Below are positions 28,718 through 37,806 of a stretch of 64,000 bases of DNA, in pieces. Numbering within the stretch: the stretch's first letter is position 1; each line of letters opens with the position of its first letter. Under the pieces are notes generated by a model. It did no database searches. It was given only the letters and a program-made list of their open reading frames with translations, and had not been told where the DNA came from. Made by a program: the position numbers and the translations under genes. Origin of the DNA: Rhodanobacter denitrificans. Lineage in GTDB: Bacteria > Pseudomonadota > Gammaproteobacteria > Xanthomonadales > Rhodanobacteraceae. Location: contig JAFIHF010000034.1 in the NCBI GenBank assembly GCA_017848855.1, positions 1 through 64,000 on the forward strand, given 5' to 3'.

Positions 28718-29200
28718 TCAGTGGTGATGCCCGCCCGCGCCGTGCACGTGGCCGTGCGCCAGCTCTTCCTCGGACGCCGCGCGCACCTCGGTCACCTCGA
28801 TCGCAAAGTGCAGGGTCTTGCCAGCCAGCGGGTGGTTGCCGTCGATGTGCACCTTGTCGTCCTCGACGCGGGTCACGGTGACGTTGATCACGCCCTGCGG
28901 GCCGTGGCCCTGGAACTGCATGCCGGGCTGGATGTCCGCCACGCCCTGGAACGCCTCGCGCGGCACCTGCTGCACCAGCTCGGGGTGGTGCACGCCGTAG
29001 CCCTCTTCCGGCGCCACGTGGGCGTCGAACTTGTCGCCGGCCCGGCGGCCTTCCATCTGCTTCTCCAGGCCCGGCACGATGTGGCCGTGGCCGTGCAGGT
29101 AGGCCAGCGGTTCGCGGCCGGCGGAGCTGTCGACGACCTGGCCGTCGTCGTCGGTGAGGGTGTAGTGGAAGGCGACGGCGGTGTTCGCGGCGATCTGCAT
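28718..29200 (-). CDS. slyD: FKBP-type peptidyl-prolyl isomerase SlyD
   Basis: 160 residues. FKBP domain (QIAANTAVAFHYTLTDDDGQVVDSS ... PLAYLHGHGHIVPGLEKQMEG, here in two parts), an insert-in-flap chaperone domain (about 72-125), and a histidine-rich tail (HGHVHGAGGHHH) for nickel or zinc binding, shorter than that of E. coli SlyD. It isomerises proline bonds, acts as a chaperone and delivers nickel. The start ATG 29200 is in the usual position (MQIAANTAV). Confidence 0.95.
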   Translation of the reverse strand: MQIAANTAVAFHYTLTDDDGQVVDSSAGREPLAYLHGHGHIVPGLEKQMEGRRAGDKFDAHVAPEEGYGVHHPELVQQVPREAFQGVADIQPGMQFQGHGPQGVINVTVTRVEDDKVHIDGNHPLAGKTLHFAIEVTEVRAASEEELAHGHVHGAGGHHH

Positions 29201-29315
29201 GGCGTGGTCCGGTGACGGGAGAGGAACCGGTTTCGCACCGGCGTGATCGGGCAGACTAGCAGATTCGCCCGGCCCCGCCGCCGAAAGCGGCCGACGTCTG
29301 CGCGATACTCGGCGC

Positions 29316-30854
29316 ATGAACCGGATCGCAACATGGCTCATCCTGCTGCCGTATCTGCTGCTGGCCGCCACCCCGTCGGCGGCGGCCACCGCACCACTCC
29401 CCGATGCGCCCCATGATCGATCCGCGCTGGCCGCGCGGATCGACGCGATCGTCCGCCAGCCGCGCTACGCCGCCGCCGACTGGGGCATCGCCGTGACGGC
29501 GCTGGACAGCGGCCGCACGCTGTACGCGCACCAGGCCGGCAAGCTGTTCCAGCCCGCCTCCACGGCCAAGCTGTTCACCGCGGCGCTGACCCTGGCCACG
29601 CTCGATGCGAACTACCGCATCTCCACCCGCCTGCTGTCGGCCGCGACGATTCGCCACGGCCGGCTGGAGGGTCCGCTGCTGCTGTACGGCATGGGCGACC
29701 CCACCCTGGGCACGCCCGCCGCGAATCCCGACTGGGCGGACGATCTGGCCGCGCAACTGGCCGCGCGCGGCATCCGCACGGTGCGTGGCGACCTGATCGC
29801 CGACGCCACCTATTTCGCCGGCCCCGCGCTGGGCAACGGCTGGGAGGCCAGCGACCTGCTCGGCTGGTTCACGGCGCCCGCTGCCGCGCTCAGCGTGCAC
29901 GAGAACAGCGTGGCGCTGACGGTGACGCCTGCGGCCGAGGCCGGCCAGCCGGCGCGCCTGGATTTCCAGCCCGCCGTGGCGGCGCCGCCGCTGACGGGCT
30001 CGCTGGCTACGGTTGCGCCGCACGCGCGCGACGACATCAACCTCTACCGCGCGCCGGGCGACGGCGTGCTGCACGCGTTCGGCAGCGTCGCCGCGGGCGC
30101 GCCGGCGCGCACCTACCGGCTGGCGATTCCCGACCCGCCCCGCCAGGCCGGCGAGGAACTGCGCGCCGCGCTGGCGCGCCACGGCGTGCGCCTGAAGGGC
30201 GAGTTGCGCGTGCTCGACTGGCCGCAGCGCGACGACGCGCTGCGCGCAAATGCGCAAACCCTCGCCGAAGTGCTGTCGCCGCCGGTAGCCGAGATCCTCC
30301 GCGAAGGCCTCAAGCGCTCGCAGAACCTGTACCTGCAGAACCTGCTGCAGCTCGACGGCATCGCTGCGCAGGCCGCGGCGGCGAACCAGCCCGATCCGCC
30401 TACCGGCTTCCTGAGCAGCGCCGCCTGGGGCCTGCGCGCGCTGCACGACCTGCTCGAACGCATCGGCATCGCGCCGTCGTCGGTGCTGCTGGAGGAAGGC
30501 AGCGGCTTGTCGCGCGGCGACCTGGCCACGCCCGCGGCGCTGGTGCGGCTGCTGCAATACCTCGCCGCGCAGCCGTATGCGGCGCAACTGCGCGGCATGC
30601 TGCCGCTGGCCGGCGTGGACGGCACGCTGGAGTGGCGCCTGCGCGACGGCCCGGCCGCCGACCGCGTGCAGGCCAAGACCGGCAGCATGACCCATGTGCA
30701 CGGCCTCGCCGGCTACGTCACCACCGCGGACGGCCGGCAACTGGCCTTCGCGATCCTGCTCAACAACTACGCACGCGGCCCCGACGAACCGCACGCCAAC
30801 CGCGACATCGACGCCATCGTCGAGCTGCTGGCCGGATACCGCGGCGGGGAATGA
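29316..30854 (+). CDS. dacB: D-alanyl-D-alanine carboxypeptidase/endopeptidase (PBP4)
   Basis: 512 residues, peptidase family S13. A signal peptide ends near SAAA (about 24). The catalytic S82-x-x-K85 motif is in FQPASTAKLF, the middle block is EEGSGLSRGDLATP, and KTG is at 454-456. It trims peptidoglycan side chains and cuts crosslinks in the periplasm. In family members the residue after SGLSR-x is usually Asn; here it is Asp, which might weaken activity. No terminator is clear after it; long repeat copy C begins about 100 bp later. Confidence 0.94.
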   Translation: MNRIATWLILLPYLLLAATPSAAATAPLPDAPHDRSALAARIDAIVRQPRYAAADWGIAVTALDSGRTLYAHQAGKLFQPASTAKLFTAALTLATLDANYRISTRLLSAATIRHGRLEGPLLLYGMGDPTLGTPAANPDWADDLAAQLAARGIRTVRGDLIADATYFAGPALGNGWEASDLLGWFTAPAAALSVHENSVALTVTPAAEAGQPARLDFQPAVAAPPLTGSLATVAPHARDDINLYRAPGDGVLHAFGSVAAGAPARTYRLAIPDPPRQAGEELRAALARHGVRLKGELRVLDWPQRDDALRANAQTLAEVLSPPVAEILREGLKRSQNLYLQNLLQLDGIAAQAAAANQPDPPTGFLSSAAWGLRALHDLLERIGIAPSSVLLEEGSGLSRGDLATPAALVRLLQYLAAQPYAAQLRGMLPLAGVDGTLEWRLRDGPAADRVQAKTGSMTHVHGLAGYVTTADGRQLAFAILLNNYARGPDEPHANRDIDAIVELLAGYRGGE

Positions 30855-30859
30855 GGAAG

Positions 30860-31725
30860 CGCTGATTTTGCTCGTCATCCCAGCGAGGCGCTTTTCAACA
30901 GCCGAAGGCTGGTCAAGCTCACTGCTGTCCGGAATATTTCGCCGGTGATCTGCTCTCCTCTCCCTCCGGGACGGGTGCTTGCGAGAACCATTCGATTCCG
31001 CACCTTGGCTCGCCTGCGGCGGGCTTTCGCTCGGGTGCTTTCGCAAGCGACAAAGCGGTTTCGGTCGCCTGCCGGCGCCCGAGTTCCTTCTCTTTGCTGG
31101 CCCAAAGAGAAGTAACCCAGAGAAATGGCCTGTTCAATCCGCCGACCCTACAAGCCCGCTGTGTTGAGGGGATTGAACCAACGCTCGTCGACACGTCGCC
31201 CCACAGCGGCCACCCCGCGACGTATCTGGAAACTGAGGGGCCAAATCTTGCGACGCTTCGCTTTGCTTGGCTCTGGCTGTTGCTTCTGCGCGCTGGGAGC
31301 GTGCTGCTTTTCCCGGGGCCCCTCGGCGACGGTGAGGCGGGGACGAGGAGGCCGCGCAGCGGGCGAGCCCACGGATGGGCTCGCCTTTTCGACCGGGCAG
31401 GAAGCCCGGCCGAAAAGCCCGGCCACGCCTCACGGACTTTCCGTCCATGGATGGACGGAAAGCGTCGCCGCGGGGTGTCGTTTTCTCTTGGCTACTTCTC
31501 TTTTGGACAAGCAAAAGAGAAGTAGCTCGGGCGCCGGCAGGCGCTCGAAACCGCTTCGTCGCTCGCGATAACGCAGAAGCAAGAGCCCCCACCCCAACCC
31601 TCTCCCGGAGGGAGAGGGATTCACCAATCAGCACCTTCCCGAATTCGAGTCGATCGGCTTCGTTGTTCAAGGCGAGAGCCTGCGACGAGCAAAAAGCCGG
31701 ATCAATCAGACCCTCCCTTACTCGA
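30860..31725. repeat. Long interspersed repeat, copy C, with inverted ends
   Basis: About 870 gene-free bases. 30870-30915 resembles the short dispersed repeat near 545. From about 31040 to 31575 the plan matches copy B: a left end GACAAAGCGGTTTCGG, copy-A-family sequence inverted (to 31238), a module rich in GGCCGAAAAGCCCGGCC, then the right end GAAACCGCTTCGTCGCTCGCG. The GAGAGGG palindrome is at 31603-31621, and the flank to 31690 is as after copy A. Compared with B, copy C lacks an internal block of about 65 bp near 31105, as D does. Confidence 0.75.
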
Positions 31726-31730
31726 CTCGC

Positions 31731-32216
31731 TCAATCCGCCAGCAGGCGATCCAGCTCCCTGCCGATCTTCTCCGGCGTGTCGGTGGGCGCGTAGCGCTTC
31801 AGCACCTGGCCGTGGCCGTCGACGAGGAACTTGGTGAAGTTCCACTTGATCGCCTCGCTGCCGAGGATGCCCCTGCCTTCGTGCTTCAGCCACTGGTACA
31901 GCGGGTGCGCGTGCTCGCCGTTCACCTCGATCTTGGCGAACAGCGGAAAGGTGACGCCGTAGCTGGCGTCGCAGAATTCGCGGATCGCCGCCTCGTCGCC
32001 CGGCTCCTGGTGGCCGAACTGGTCGCAGGGGAAGCCCAGCACCACCAGGCCGCGGTCGCGGTCGTCCCGCCACAGCTTTTCCAGGCCGGCGTACTGCGGG
32101 GTGAAGCCGCATTTCGAGGCCACGTTGACGATCAGCAGGGTCTTGCCCCGCCATTCGGCCAACGAGCGCTCGTTGCCGTCGATGTCGCGTGCGCTGAAGT
32201 CGTGGACGCTGCTCAT
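31731..32216 (-). CDS. gpx: Glutathione peroxidase-family thiol peroxidase
   Basis: 161 residues. The peroxidatic cysteine is C36 in NVASKCGFTPQY; the catalytic Gln is in FPCDQFGHQEPG (around 70), and WNFTKFLVD supplies the Trp/Asn. The Cys in FPC (C64) is a family feature. Bacterial members usually draw electrons from thioredoxin despite the name, and reduce hydrogen peroxide and lipid peroxides. Start ATG 32216 chosen for homology (MSSVHDFSARDIDG). Divergent from metN. Confidence 0.95.
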   Translation of the reverse strand: MSSVHDFSARDIDGNERSLAEWRGKTLLIVNVASKCGFTPQYAGLEKLWRDDRDRGLVVLGFPCDQFGHQEPGDEAAIREFCDASYGVTFPLFAKIEVNGEHAHPLYQWLKHEGRGILGSEAIKWNFTKFLVDGHGQVLKRYAPTDTPEKIGRELDRLLAD

Positions 32217-32295
32217 GGCGTGATTCCCGTGAATGGACGTATGGAAGTCTACGCCAGACGCTAGAATGTGCGCCCACTCCGCCGCCCGAATCGCC

Positions 32296-33306
32296 GTGAT
32301 CCGCTTCCTCGACGTGCACAAGTCCTACCGCGTGGACGGTCGGGACATCCCCGCGCTGCAGCCGTTCAACCTCGACATCATGGATGGCGAGGTGTTCGGC
32401 ATCATCGGCCATTCCGGCGCGGGCAAGTCCACCCTGCTCCGGCTGATCAACCTGCTGGAGCGCCCCAGCGGCGGGCGCATCCTGATCGGCGACACCGAGA
32501 TGACCGCGCTGCCCGAACCCGCGCTGCGCGCGCAGCGCCGGCGCATCGGCATGATCTTCCAGCACTTCAACCTGCTCGCCTCGCAGACGGTGGCGGACAA
32601 CGTGGCGTTTCCGCTGCGCCTTGCCGGCGAGCGCGACACCGCGAAGATCCGCGCCCGCGTGGCCGAGTTGCTGGAACGCGTGGGCCTGACCGAGCACGCG
32701 GCCAAGTACCCCGCGCAGCTCTCCGGCGGCCAGAAGCAGCGCGTGGGCATTGCCCGCGCGTTGGCGAACCGGCCGCAGATCCTGCTGTGCGACGAAGCCA
32801 CCAGCGCGCTCGATCCGCAGACCACGGCGCAGGTGCTCGACCTGCTCGCGGCGATCAACCGCGAACTCAAGCTCACCATCGTGCTGATCACCCACGAGAT
32901 GGACGTGGTGCGCCGCATCTGCGACCGCGTGGCGGTGCTCGACGCCGGCCGCATCGTGGAGCGCGGCACCGTGGCCGACGTGTTCCTGCATCCGCAGCAC
33001 GCCACCACGCGGCGCTTCGTCAACGAGGCGCTGCCGGAGGAAGCCGCCAGCGTGCAGGCGCCGCTGGCGCAGGTGGCCGGCCGCGTGCTGCGCCTCACCT
33101 TCCGCGGCGCCACCACGCTGAGCCCGGTGCTGAGCCGGGTGATGCGCGAGAGCGGCGTGGATTTCAACCTGCTCGCCGGCCGCATCGACCGCATCAAGGA
33201 ACTGCCCTACGGCCAGCTCATCCTGGCGCTGGAAGGCGCGAACGCCGACGCCGCGCTGGCCGCGCTGCGCGAGGCCGGCATCGAGATCGAGGAACTGCCC
33301 CGATGA
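32296..33306 (+). CDS. metN: Methionine ABC transporter ATPase
   Basis: 336 residues. Walker [10 protein letters not shown] (38-46), signature LSGGQ, Walker [14 protein letters not shown], and the H-loop in LITHEMD are intact; a C-terminal NIL domain of about 80 residues binds methionine for trans-inhibition. With MetI and MetQ it imports D/L-methionine. GTG 32296 gives the family N-terminus ([10 protein letters not shown]); the frame is open upstream, but that part is not protein-like. It overlaps metI by ATGA. A MetJ-like box may lie just before it, but no SAM riboswitch is seen. Confidence 0.96.
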   Translation: MIRFLDVHKSYRVDGRDIPALQPFNLDIMDGEVFGIIGHSGAGKSTLLRLINLLERPSGGRILIGDTEMTALPEPALRAQRRRIGMIFQHFNLLASQTVADNVAFPLRLAGERDTAKIRARVAELLERVGLTEHAAKYPAQLSGGQKQRVGIARALANRPQILLCDEATSALDPQTTAQVLDLLAAINRELKLTIVLITHEMDVVRRICDRVAVLDAGRIVERGTVADVFLHPQHATTRRFVNEALPEEAASVQAPLAQVAGRVLRLTFRGATTLSPVLSRVMRESGVDFNLLAGRIDRIKELPYGQLILALEGANADAALAALREAGIEIEELPR

Positions 33307-33989
33307 ACCCGCTGCACACGCTGTCCCCGAACATCGACGACTGGGGCGAACTGGGCCGCGCCTGCCTCGACACCTTGCTGATGCTGGGCGGCGCGCTGGC
33401 GCTCACCGTGGCGATCGGCCTGCCGCTGGGCGTGCTGCTCTATCTCACCGGCCGCGGCCAGCTGCGCGCGATGCCGAAGCTGTACGGCGTCGCTTCGCTG
33501 GTGGTGAACGTGCTGCGCTCGGTGCCCTTCATCATCCTGATGATCGTGCTGATGCCGGTGACCTACGTGCTGGTGGGCACCAAGCTGGGCGTGCGCGGCG
33601 CGATCCCGCCGCTGGTGATCGGCGCCGCGCCGTTCTTCGCGCGGCTGGTGGAGACCGCGCTGCGCGAGGTGCAGCAGGGCGTGATCGAGGCGGCGCAGGC
33701 GATGGGCGCCAGCACCTGGCAGATCGTGCGCCACGTGCTGCTGCCCGAGGCGCGCGCCGGCATCGCCGCCGGCATCACGGTGACCGCGATCGCGCTGGTG
33801 GGCTACACCGCGATGGGCGGTGCGATCGGTTCCGGCGGACTCGGCGACCTCGCCTACCGCTATGGCTACCTCAGCTACAAGTCCGACTACATGGTCGTGA
33901 CCGTGGTGCTGCTGGTGCTGCTGGTGCTGCTGGTGCAGCTGCTGCAGATGCTGGGCGACCGCATCGTGGCGCGTTATAAGCGCCAGTGA
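33303..33989 (+). CDS. metI: Methionine ABC transporter permease
   Basis: 228 residues with five predicted membrane helices and the EAA loop ([22 protein letters not shown]) that contacts MetN, here quoted in two parts of family knowledge: EAAQAMGAS and LPEARAG. The start ATG 33303 overlaps the metN stop, giving translational coupling. The last helix has a very leucine/valine-rich run ([14 protein letters not shown]). Gap to the metQ region is about 65-135 bp depending on the start chosen for metQ. Confidence 0.96.
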   Translation: MNPLHTLSPNIDDWGELGRACLDTLLMLGGALALTVAIGLPLGVLLYLTGRGQLRAMPKLYGVASLVVNVLRSVPFIILMIVLMPVTYVLVGTKLGVRGAIPPLVIGAAPFFARLVETALREVQQGVIEAAQAMGASTWQIVRHVLLPEARAGIAAGITVTAIALVGYTAMGGAIGSGGLGDLAYRYGYLSYKSDYMVVTVVLLVLLVLLVQLLQMLGDRIVARYKRQ

Positions 33990-34010
33990 TCCGGTTATTT
34001 CCCCGCCGCC

Positions 34011-34029
34011 GTCTGGACGTCTAGTCTGC
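34011..34029 (+). promoter_or_regulatory. Met-box-like palindrome before metQ
   Basis: GTCTGGACGTCTAGTCTGC contains GGACGTCT, 7 of 8 matching the MetJ half-site AGACGTCT, followed by a poorer one. A similar but weaker stretch (AGTCTACGCCAGACGCTAG, about 32247-32265) precedes metN. Whether this organism has MetJ cannot be seen here. Confidence 0.25.
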
Positions 34030-34055
34030 AACTTCCCTGGAAACCGTCATGACCG

Positions 34056-34127
34056 ATGCTGCTGTCCGCGCTCTCCGCCGTCCTCGCCCTGCTGCTGCTC
34101 GCCGGCATCGCCCGCAAGCCGTCGTGA
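34056..34127 (+). CDS. Possible 23-residue hydrophobic leader peptide
   Basis: ATG 34056 opens a frame reading MLLSALSAVLALLLLAGIAR then KPS and TGA at 34125-34127. It has a single membrane-helix-like segment. Its stop overlaps the metQ GTG by GTGA, as in translationally coupled pairs. The ribosome site is weak (GGAAA). It could be a real small protein, a coupling leader for metQ, or chance; no homologue can be named from sequence alone. Confidence 0.4.
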   Translation: MLLSALSAVLALLLLAGIARKPS

Positions 34128-34912
34128 AACGGCTGCTTGGCATCGCGGCTTTTGCCGTGCTGCTCGCCGGCTGCTCGGCGCCGAAGCAGGACGCGAACAC
34201 GCTCACCGTGGCCGCCACTGCGGTGCCGCATGCGGAGATCCTCAAGCAGGTGCAGCCGATCCTCGCGAAGGAAGGCGTAAAGCTGGAGATCAAGGTGTTC
34301 GCCGACTACGTGCAGCCGAACACGCAGGTAGTCGAGAAGAACATCGACCTGAACTATTTCCAGACCAAGCCTTACCTGGACGCGTTCAACCGCGAGCACG
34401 GCACGCAGCTGGTGCCGATCGCGGGCGTGCACATCGAGCCGTTCGGCGCCTATTCGCGCCGGATCAAGCGCATCGACCAGCTGCCGGACGGCGCCAGCGT
34501 GGCGCTGCCGAACGACCCCAGCAACGAGGGCCGCGCCCTGCTGCTGCTCGCCAAACACGGCCTGATCGCGCTGAAGGACCCCGGCAACGCGCTGGCCACG
34601 CCGAAGGACATCGCGGCGAACCCGAAGCAGCTGAAGTTCAAGGAGCTGGAGGCGGCGATGCTGCCGCGCACGCTGGACGAGGTGGACCTTGCGCTGATCA
34701 ACACCAACTACGCGCTGGCGGCGGGCCTGAACCCGGAGAAGGACGCCCTGCTGATCGAGGACAAGGACTCGCCCTACGTGAACTACCTGGTGGGCCGTCC
34801 CGACAACGCGCACGATCCGCGCGTGCAGAAGCTGGCGCAGGCGCTGACCAGCCCCGCGATCAAGGCGTTCATCGAGACCAAGTACAAGGGCGCGGTGCTG
34901 CCGGCGTTCTGA
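34124..34912 (+). CDS. metQ: Methionine-binding lipoprotein
   Basis: 262 residues. The lipoprotein signal ends LLAGC (C17), then NLPA-family sequence: TAVPHAEILKQVQPIL, FADYVQPNTQVVEKNIDLNYF split here from QTKPYLDAFN, and VALPNDPSNEGRALLLL. It binds methionine in the periplasm for MetNI. GTG 34124 is preferred because it gives a standard lipobox length; a frame from ATG 34049 would add 25 residues that overlap the small ORF in another frame. A GTAG REP follows 10 bp after the stop. Confidence 0.95.
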   Translation: MKRLLGIAAFAVLLAGCSAPKQDANTLTVAATAVPHAEILKQVQPILAKEGVKLEIKVFADYVQPNTQVVEKNIDLNYFQTKPYLDAFNREHGTQLVPIAGVHIEPFGAYSRRIKRIDQLPDGASVALPNDPSNEGRALLLLAKHGLIALKDPGNALATPKDIAANPKQLKFKELEAAMLPRTLDEVDLALINTNYALAAGLNPEKDALLIEDKDSPYVNYLVGRPDNAHDPRVQKLAQALTSPAIKAFIETKYKGAVLPAF

Positions 34913-34921
34913 TGAACCATC

Positions 34922-35001
34922 TGTAGGAGCGCACCCTGTGCGCGATGGCCTTGGTGCTTGATCGAAGCCAAAGGCATTCGCGCACAGGGTGCGCTCCTAC
35001 A
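34922..35001. repeat. GTAG-type REP pair (24-bp inverted repeat)
   Basis: Perfect 24-bp inverted repeat, 34922-34945 and 34978-35001, each starting TGTAGGAGCGCACCCTGTGC. It lies between convergent metQ and panD and can fold into one long hairpin, so it may end transcription from both sides. GTAG-headed REPs are moved by RAYT transposases in Stenotrophomonas and relatives; none is in this window. Confidence 0.9.
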
Positions 35002-35025
35002 TCGGCAGAATCGGGATCGGCAGGT

Positions 35026-35412
35026 TCAGGCCGCCGCCATCTGCTTCGGGATCGAGCGGTTGGTGTGAGTGATGCGGTTGTTCGCGTCCACGTAGACGCA
35101 GGTGGGCTGGAACTGCGCCAGCTCCTTCTCGTCGAGCTGGGCGAACGCGGCGATGATGATGAGGTCGCCCACTTCCACGCTGCGCGCGGCGCTGCCGTTC
35201 ACCGAGATGATGCCCGAGCCTTCCTCGGCGCGCAGCGCGTAGGTGACGAAACGCTCGCCGTTGTTGATGTCCCAGGCATGGATCTGCTCGTACTCGCGGA
35301 TGCCCGCGGCGTCCAGCAACTCGCCGTCGATCGCGATCGAGCCCTCGTAGTGCAGCTCGGCGTGGCTGACGGTGGCGCGGTGGATCTTCGCCTTGAACAT
35401 GTTCAGATGCAT
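35026..35412 (-). CDS. panD: Aspartate 1-decarboxylase
   Basis: 128 residues. The self-cleavage site is G24-S25 in HYEGSIAID, which makes the pyruvoyl group; YALRAEEG and the N-N-R-x-T segment late in the chain are conserved. It makes beta-alanine from aspartate for pantothenate. [20 protein letters not shown] (ATG 35412) aligns with the E. coli start. It lies downstream of panC on the same strand, but a hairpin at 35551-35577 separates them. Confidence 0.96.
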   Translation of the reverse strand: MHLNMFKAKIHRATVSHAELHYEGSIAIDGELLDAAGIREYEQIHAWDINNGERFVTYALRAEEGSGIISVNGSAARSVEVGDLIIIAAFAQLDEKELAQFQPTCVYVDANNRITHTNRSIPKQMAAA

Positions 35413-35550
35413 GACTTTCGGGTTCCTGCGGGAACGGCCCGCGTGGACGCGCATTATCGAACCGCCGACATTGCGTCGCAACATCGGCCGTTCAGCCAAC
35501 GGGGCGCAAGAAATATCGCGGCTTCCGCGGCACAGGGATGTGCCGCACGC

Positions 35551-35577
35551 GAAAGACCGTCAGGACGACGGTCTTTC
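35551..35577 (-). terminator. Hairpin after panC
   Basis: GAAAGACCGTC-AGGAC-GACGGTCTTTC, a perfect 11-bp stem directly after the panC stop. There is no long T-run; it may end or attenuate transcription into panD. Confidence 0.65.
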
Positions 35578-35585
35578 GCGATCCA

Positions 35586-36431
35586 TCAATCGAACGGCAG
35601 GTTGTCGATCAAACGCGTCGTGCCCAACCGCGCGGCGATCAGCGCCACCAACCCTTCGCGTTCGCCCTCGGCCGGCTCGGCCAGGTCCTCGGCGCGACGG
35701 ATCGCGGCGTAGTCGGGCACGAAGCCCGCGCGCTCCAGCTTCGACTGCGCGGCTTCCTCGATGATGCGCCGCGCATGACCCTTGCCCAGCAGCTCGCGCA
35801 TCTGTTGCAGGGTTTGCCGGATCAGCGGCGCCAGCGCCCGCTCGGCGTCGGACAGGTACTGGTTGCGCGAGCTCAGCGCGAGGCCGTCGTCGGCGCGCAG
35901 GGTGGGCGCGCCCATCACCTTCACCGGCAAGGCCAGGTCGCGCACCATGCGCTCGATCACCTTGAGCTGCTGGAAATCCTTCTGGCCGAACACCGCGAGG
36001 TCCGGCTGCACCAGGTTGAACAGCTTGCACACCACGGTGGCCACGCCGTCGAAATGGCCGGGGCGGTGCGCGCCTTCCAGCGTGTCGGTGATCCCCGGCA
36101 CATGGATGCTCGCACTGTGCTCGGCGCCGAACGGATACATCGTGGCCACCTCGGGCGCGAACAGCAGGTCGCAGCCGTGCTCGGCCAGGCCGGCCTGGTC
36201 CTGCGCCAGCGTGCGCGGATAACGTTCGAAATCCTCGTTCGGGCCGAACTGGGTGGGGTTGACGAACACGCTGGCCACCACGCGGTCGGCGCGCGCGCGC
36301 GCCAGCTTCAGCAGCGAGTAGTGCCCCGCATGCAGGTTGCCCATGGTGGGCACCAGCGCCACGGTCTGGCCCTGGCTGCGCCAGCCACGCACCGCGGCGC
36401 GCAGGGACGGGGCGTCTTGCACGGTTTGCAT
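35586..36431 (-). CDS. panC: Pantothenate synthetase
   Basis: 281 residues. PTMGNLHAGHYSLL (28-41) carries the HIGH-like histidines H34 and H37; FGQKDFQQL and the KMSKS-like LALSSRNQYLS follow. It joins pantoate and beta-alanine with ATP. The open frame extends far upstream through panB in another frame, but the start MQTVQDAPSLRAAV (ATG 36431) is right for the family. It begins 14 bp after panB, and is followed by a hairpin. Confidence 0.97.
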   Translation of the reverse strand: MQTVQDAPSLRAAVRGWRSQGQTVALVPTMGNLHAGHYSLLKLARARADRVVASVFVNPTQFGPNEDFERYPRTLAQDQAGLAEHGCDLLFAPEVATMYPFGAEHSASIHVPGITDTLEGAHRPGHFDGVATVVCKLFNLVQPDLAVFGQKDFQQLKVIERMVRDLALPVKVMGAPTLRADDGLALSSRNQYLSDAERALAPLIRQTLQQMRELLGKGHARRIIEEAAQSKLERAGFVPDYAAIRRAEDLAEPAEGEREGLVALIAARLGTTRLIDNLPFD

Positions 36432-36445
36432 AGGTACCTGCTCGC

Positions 36446-37276
<831 letters not shown>

Positions 37277-37323
37277 GGGGTCGTCTCGGAAGCGGGAGTC
37301 GGTCGATTATCCGCTGCACCGCA

Positions 37324-37806
37324 TCAATCGGCCAGCGGCGCGCAGCCTTGCGTGTCGACCGCGGCGAGCAGGTCCGCCACGCGGCCCTGCCCCGGCAGCA
37401 CCAGGTCGGGCGCGATGTCGTTGAGCGGCAGCAGCACGAAGGCACGCTCGGCGATGCGCGGATGCGGCAGGGTCAGGCGCGCGTCGTCCAGTTGCACGCC
37501 GTCCATGTGCAGCAGGTCGAGATCCAACGTGCGCGGGCCGTTGCGCTCGGCGCGCACGCGGCCGGCGCGCTGCTCGATCGCCAGCAACGCATCGAGCAGC
37601 GCATGCGGCGCGAGGCCGGTTTCCAGCAGCGCCGCGGCATTGACGAACGGCGGCTGCTCCAGCACGCCCCACGGCGGCGTGCGATACAGCCGCGAACGGC
37701 GCAGCAGGCGCGTGGCGGGCAGGCGCGCCAGCGCGTCCACGGCATCCAGCACTTGCCGTCGCGGGTCGCCCAGGTTGCCGCCCAGCGCGATGCAGGCCGC
37801 GGTCAC
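37324..37806 (-). CDS. folK: HPPK (folate biosynthesis)
   Basis: 160 residues. ALGGNLGDPRRQVLDAVDAL starts the fold, and the signature RNGPRTLDLDLLHMDG gives the pyrophosphoryl-transfer aspartates. It makes hydroxymethyl-dihydropterin diphosphate for folate. It starts with GTG 37806, overlapping the pcnB TGA (GTGA), so the two are translationally coupled. The stop at 37324 is 48 bp before panB. Confidence 0.96.
   Translation of the reverse strand: MTAACIALGGNLGDPRRQVLDAVDALARLPATRLLRRSRLYRTPPWGVLEQPPFVNAAALLETGLAPHALLDALLAIEQRAGRVRAERNGPRTLDLDLLHMDGVQLDDARLTLPHPRIAERAFVLLPLNDIAPDLVLPGQGRVADLLAAVDTQGCAPLAD

Noticed and set aside
32217..32295. SAM riboswitch before metN
   Set aside because: The gap is too short and has none of the SAM-I core sequences.
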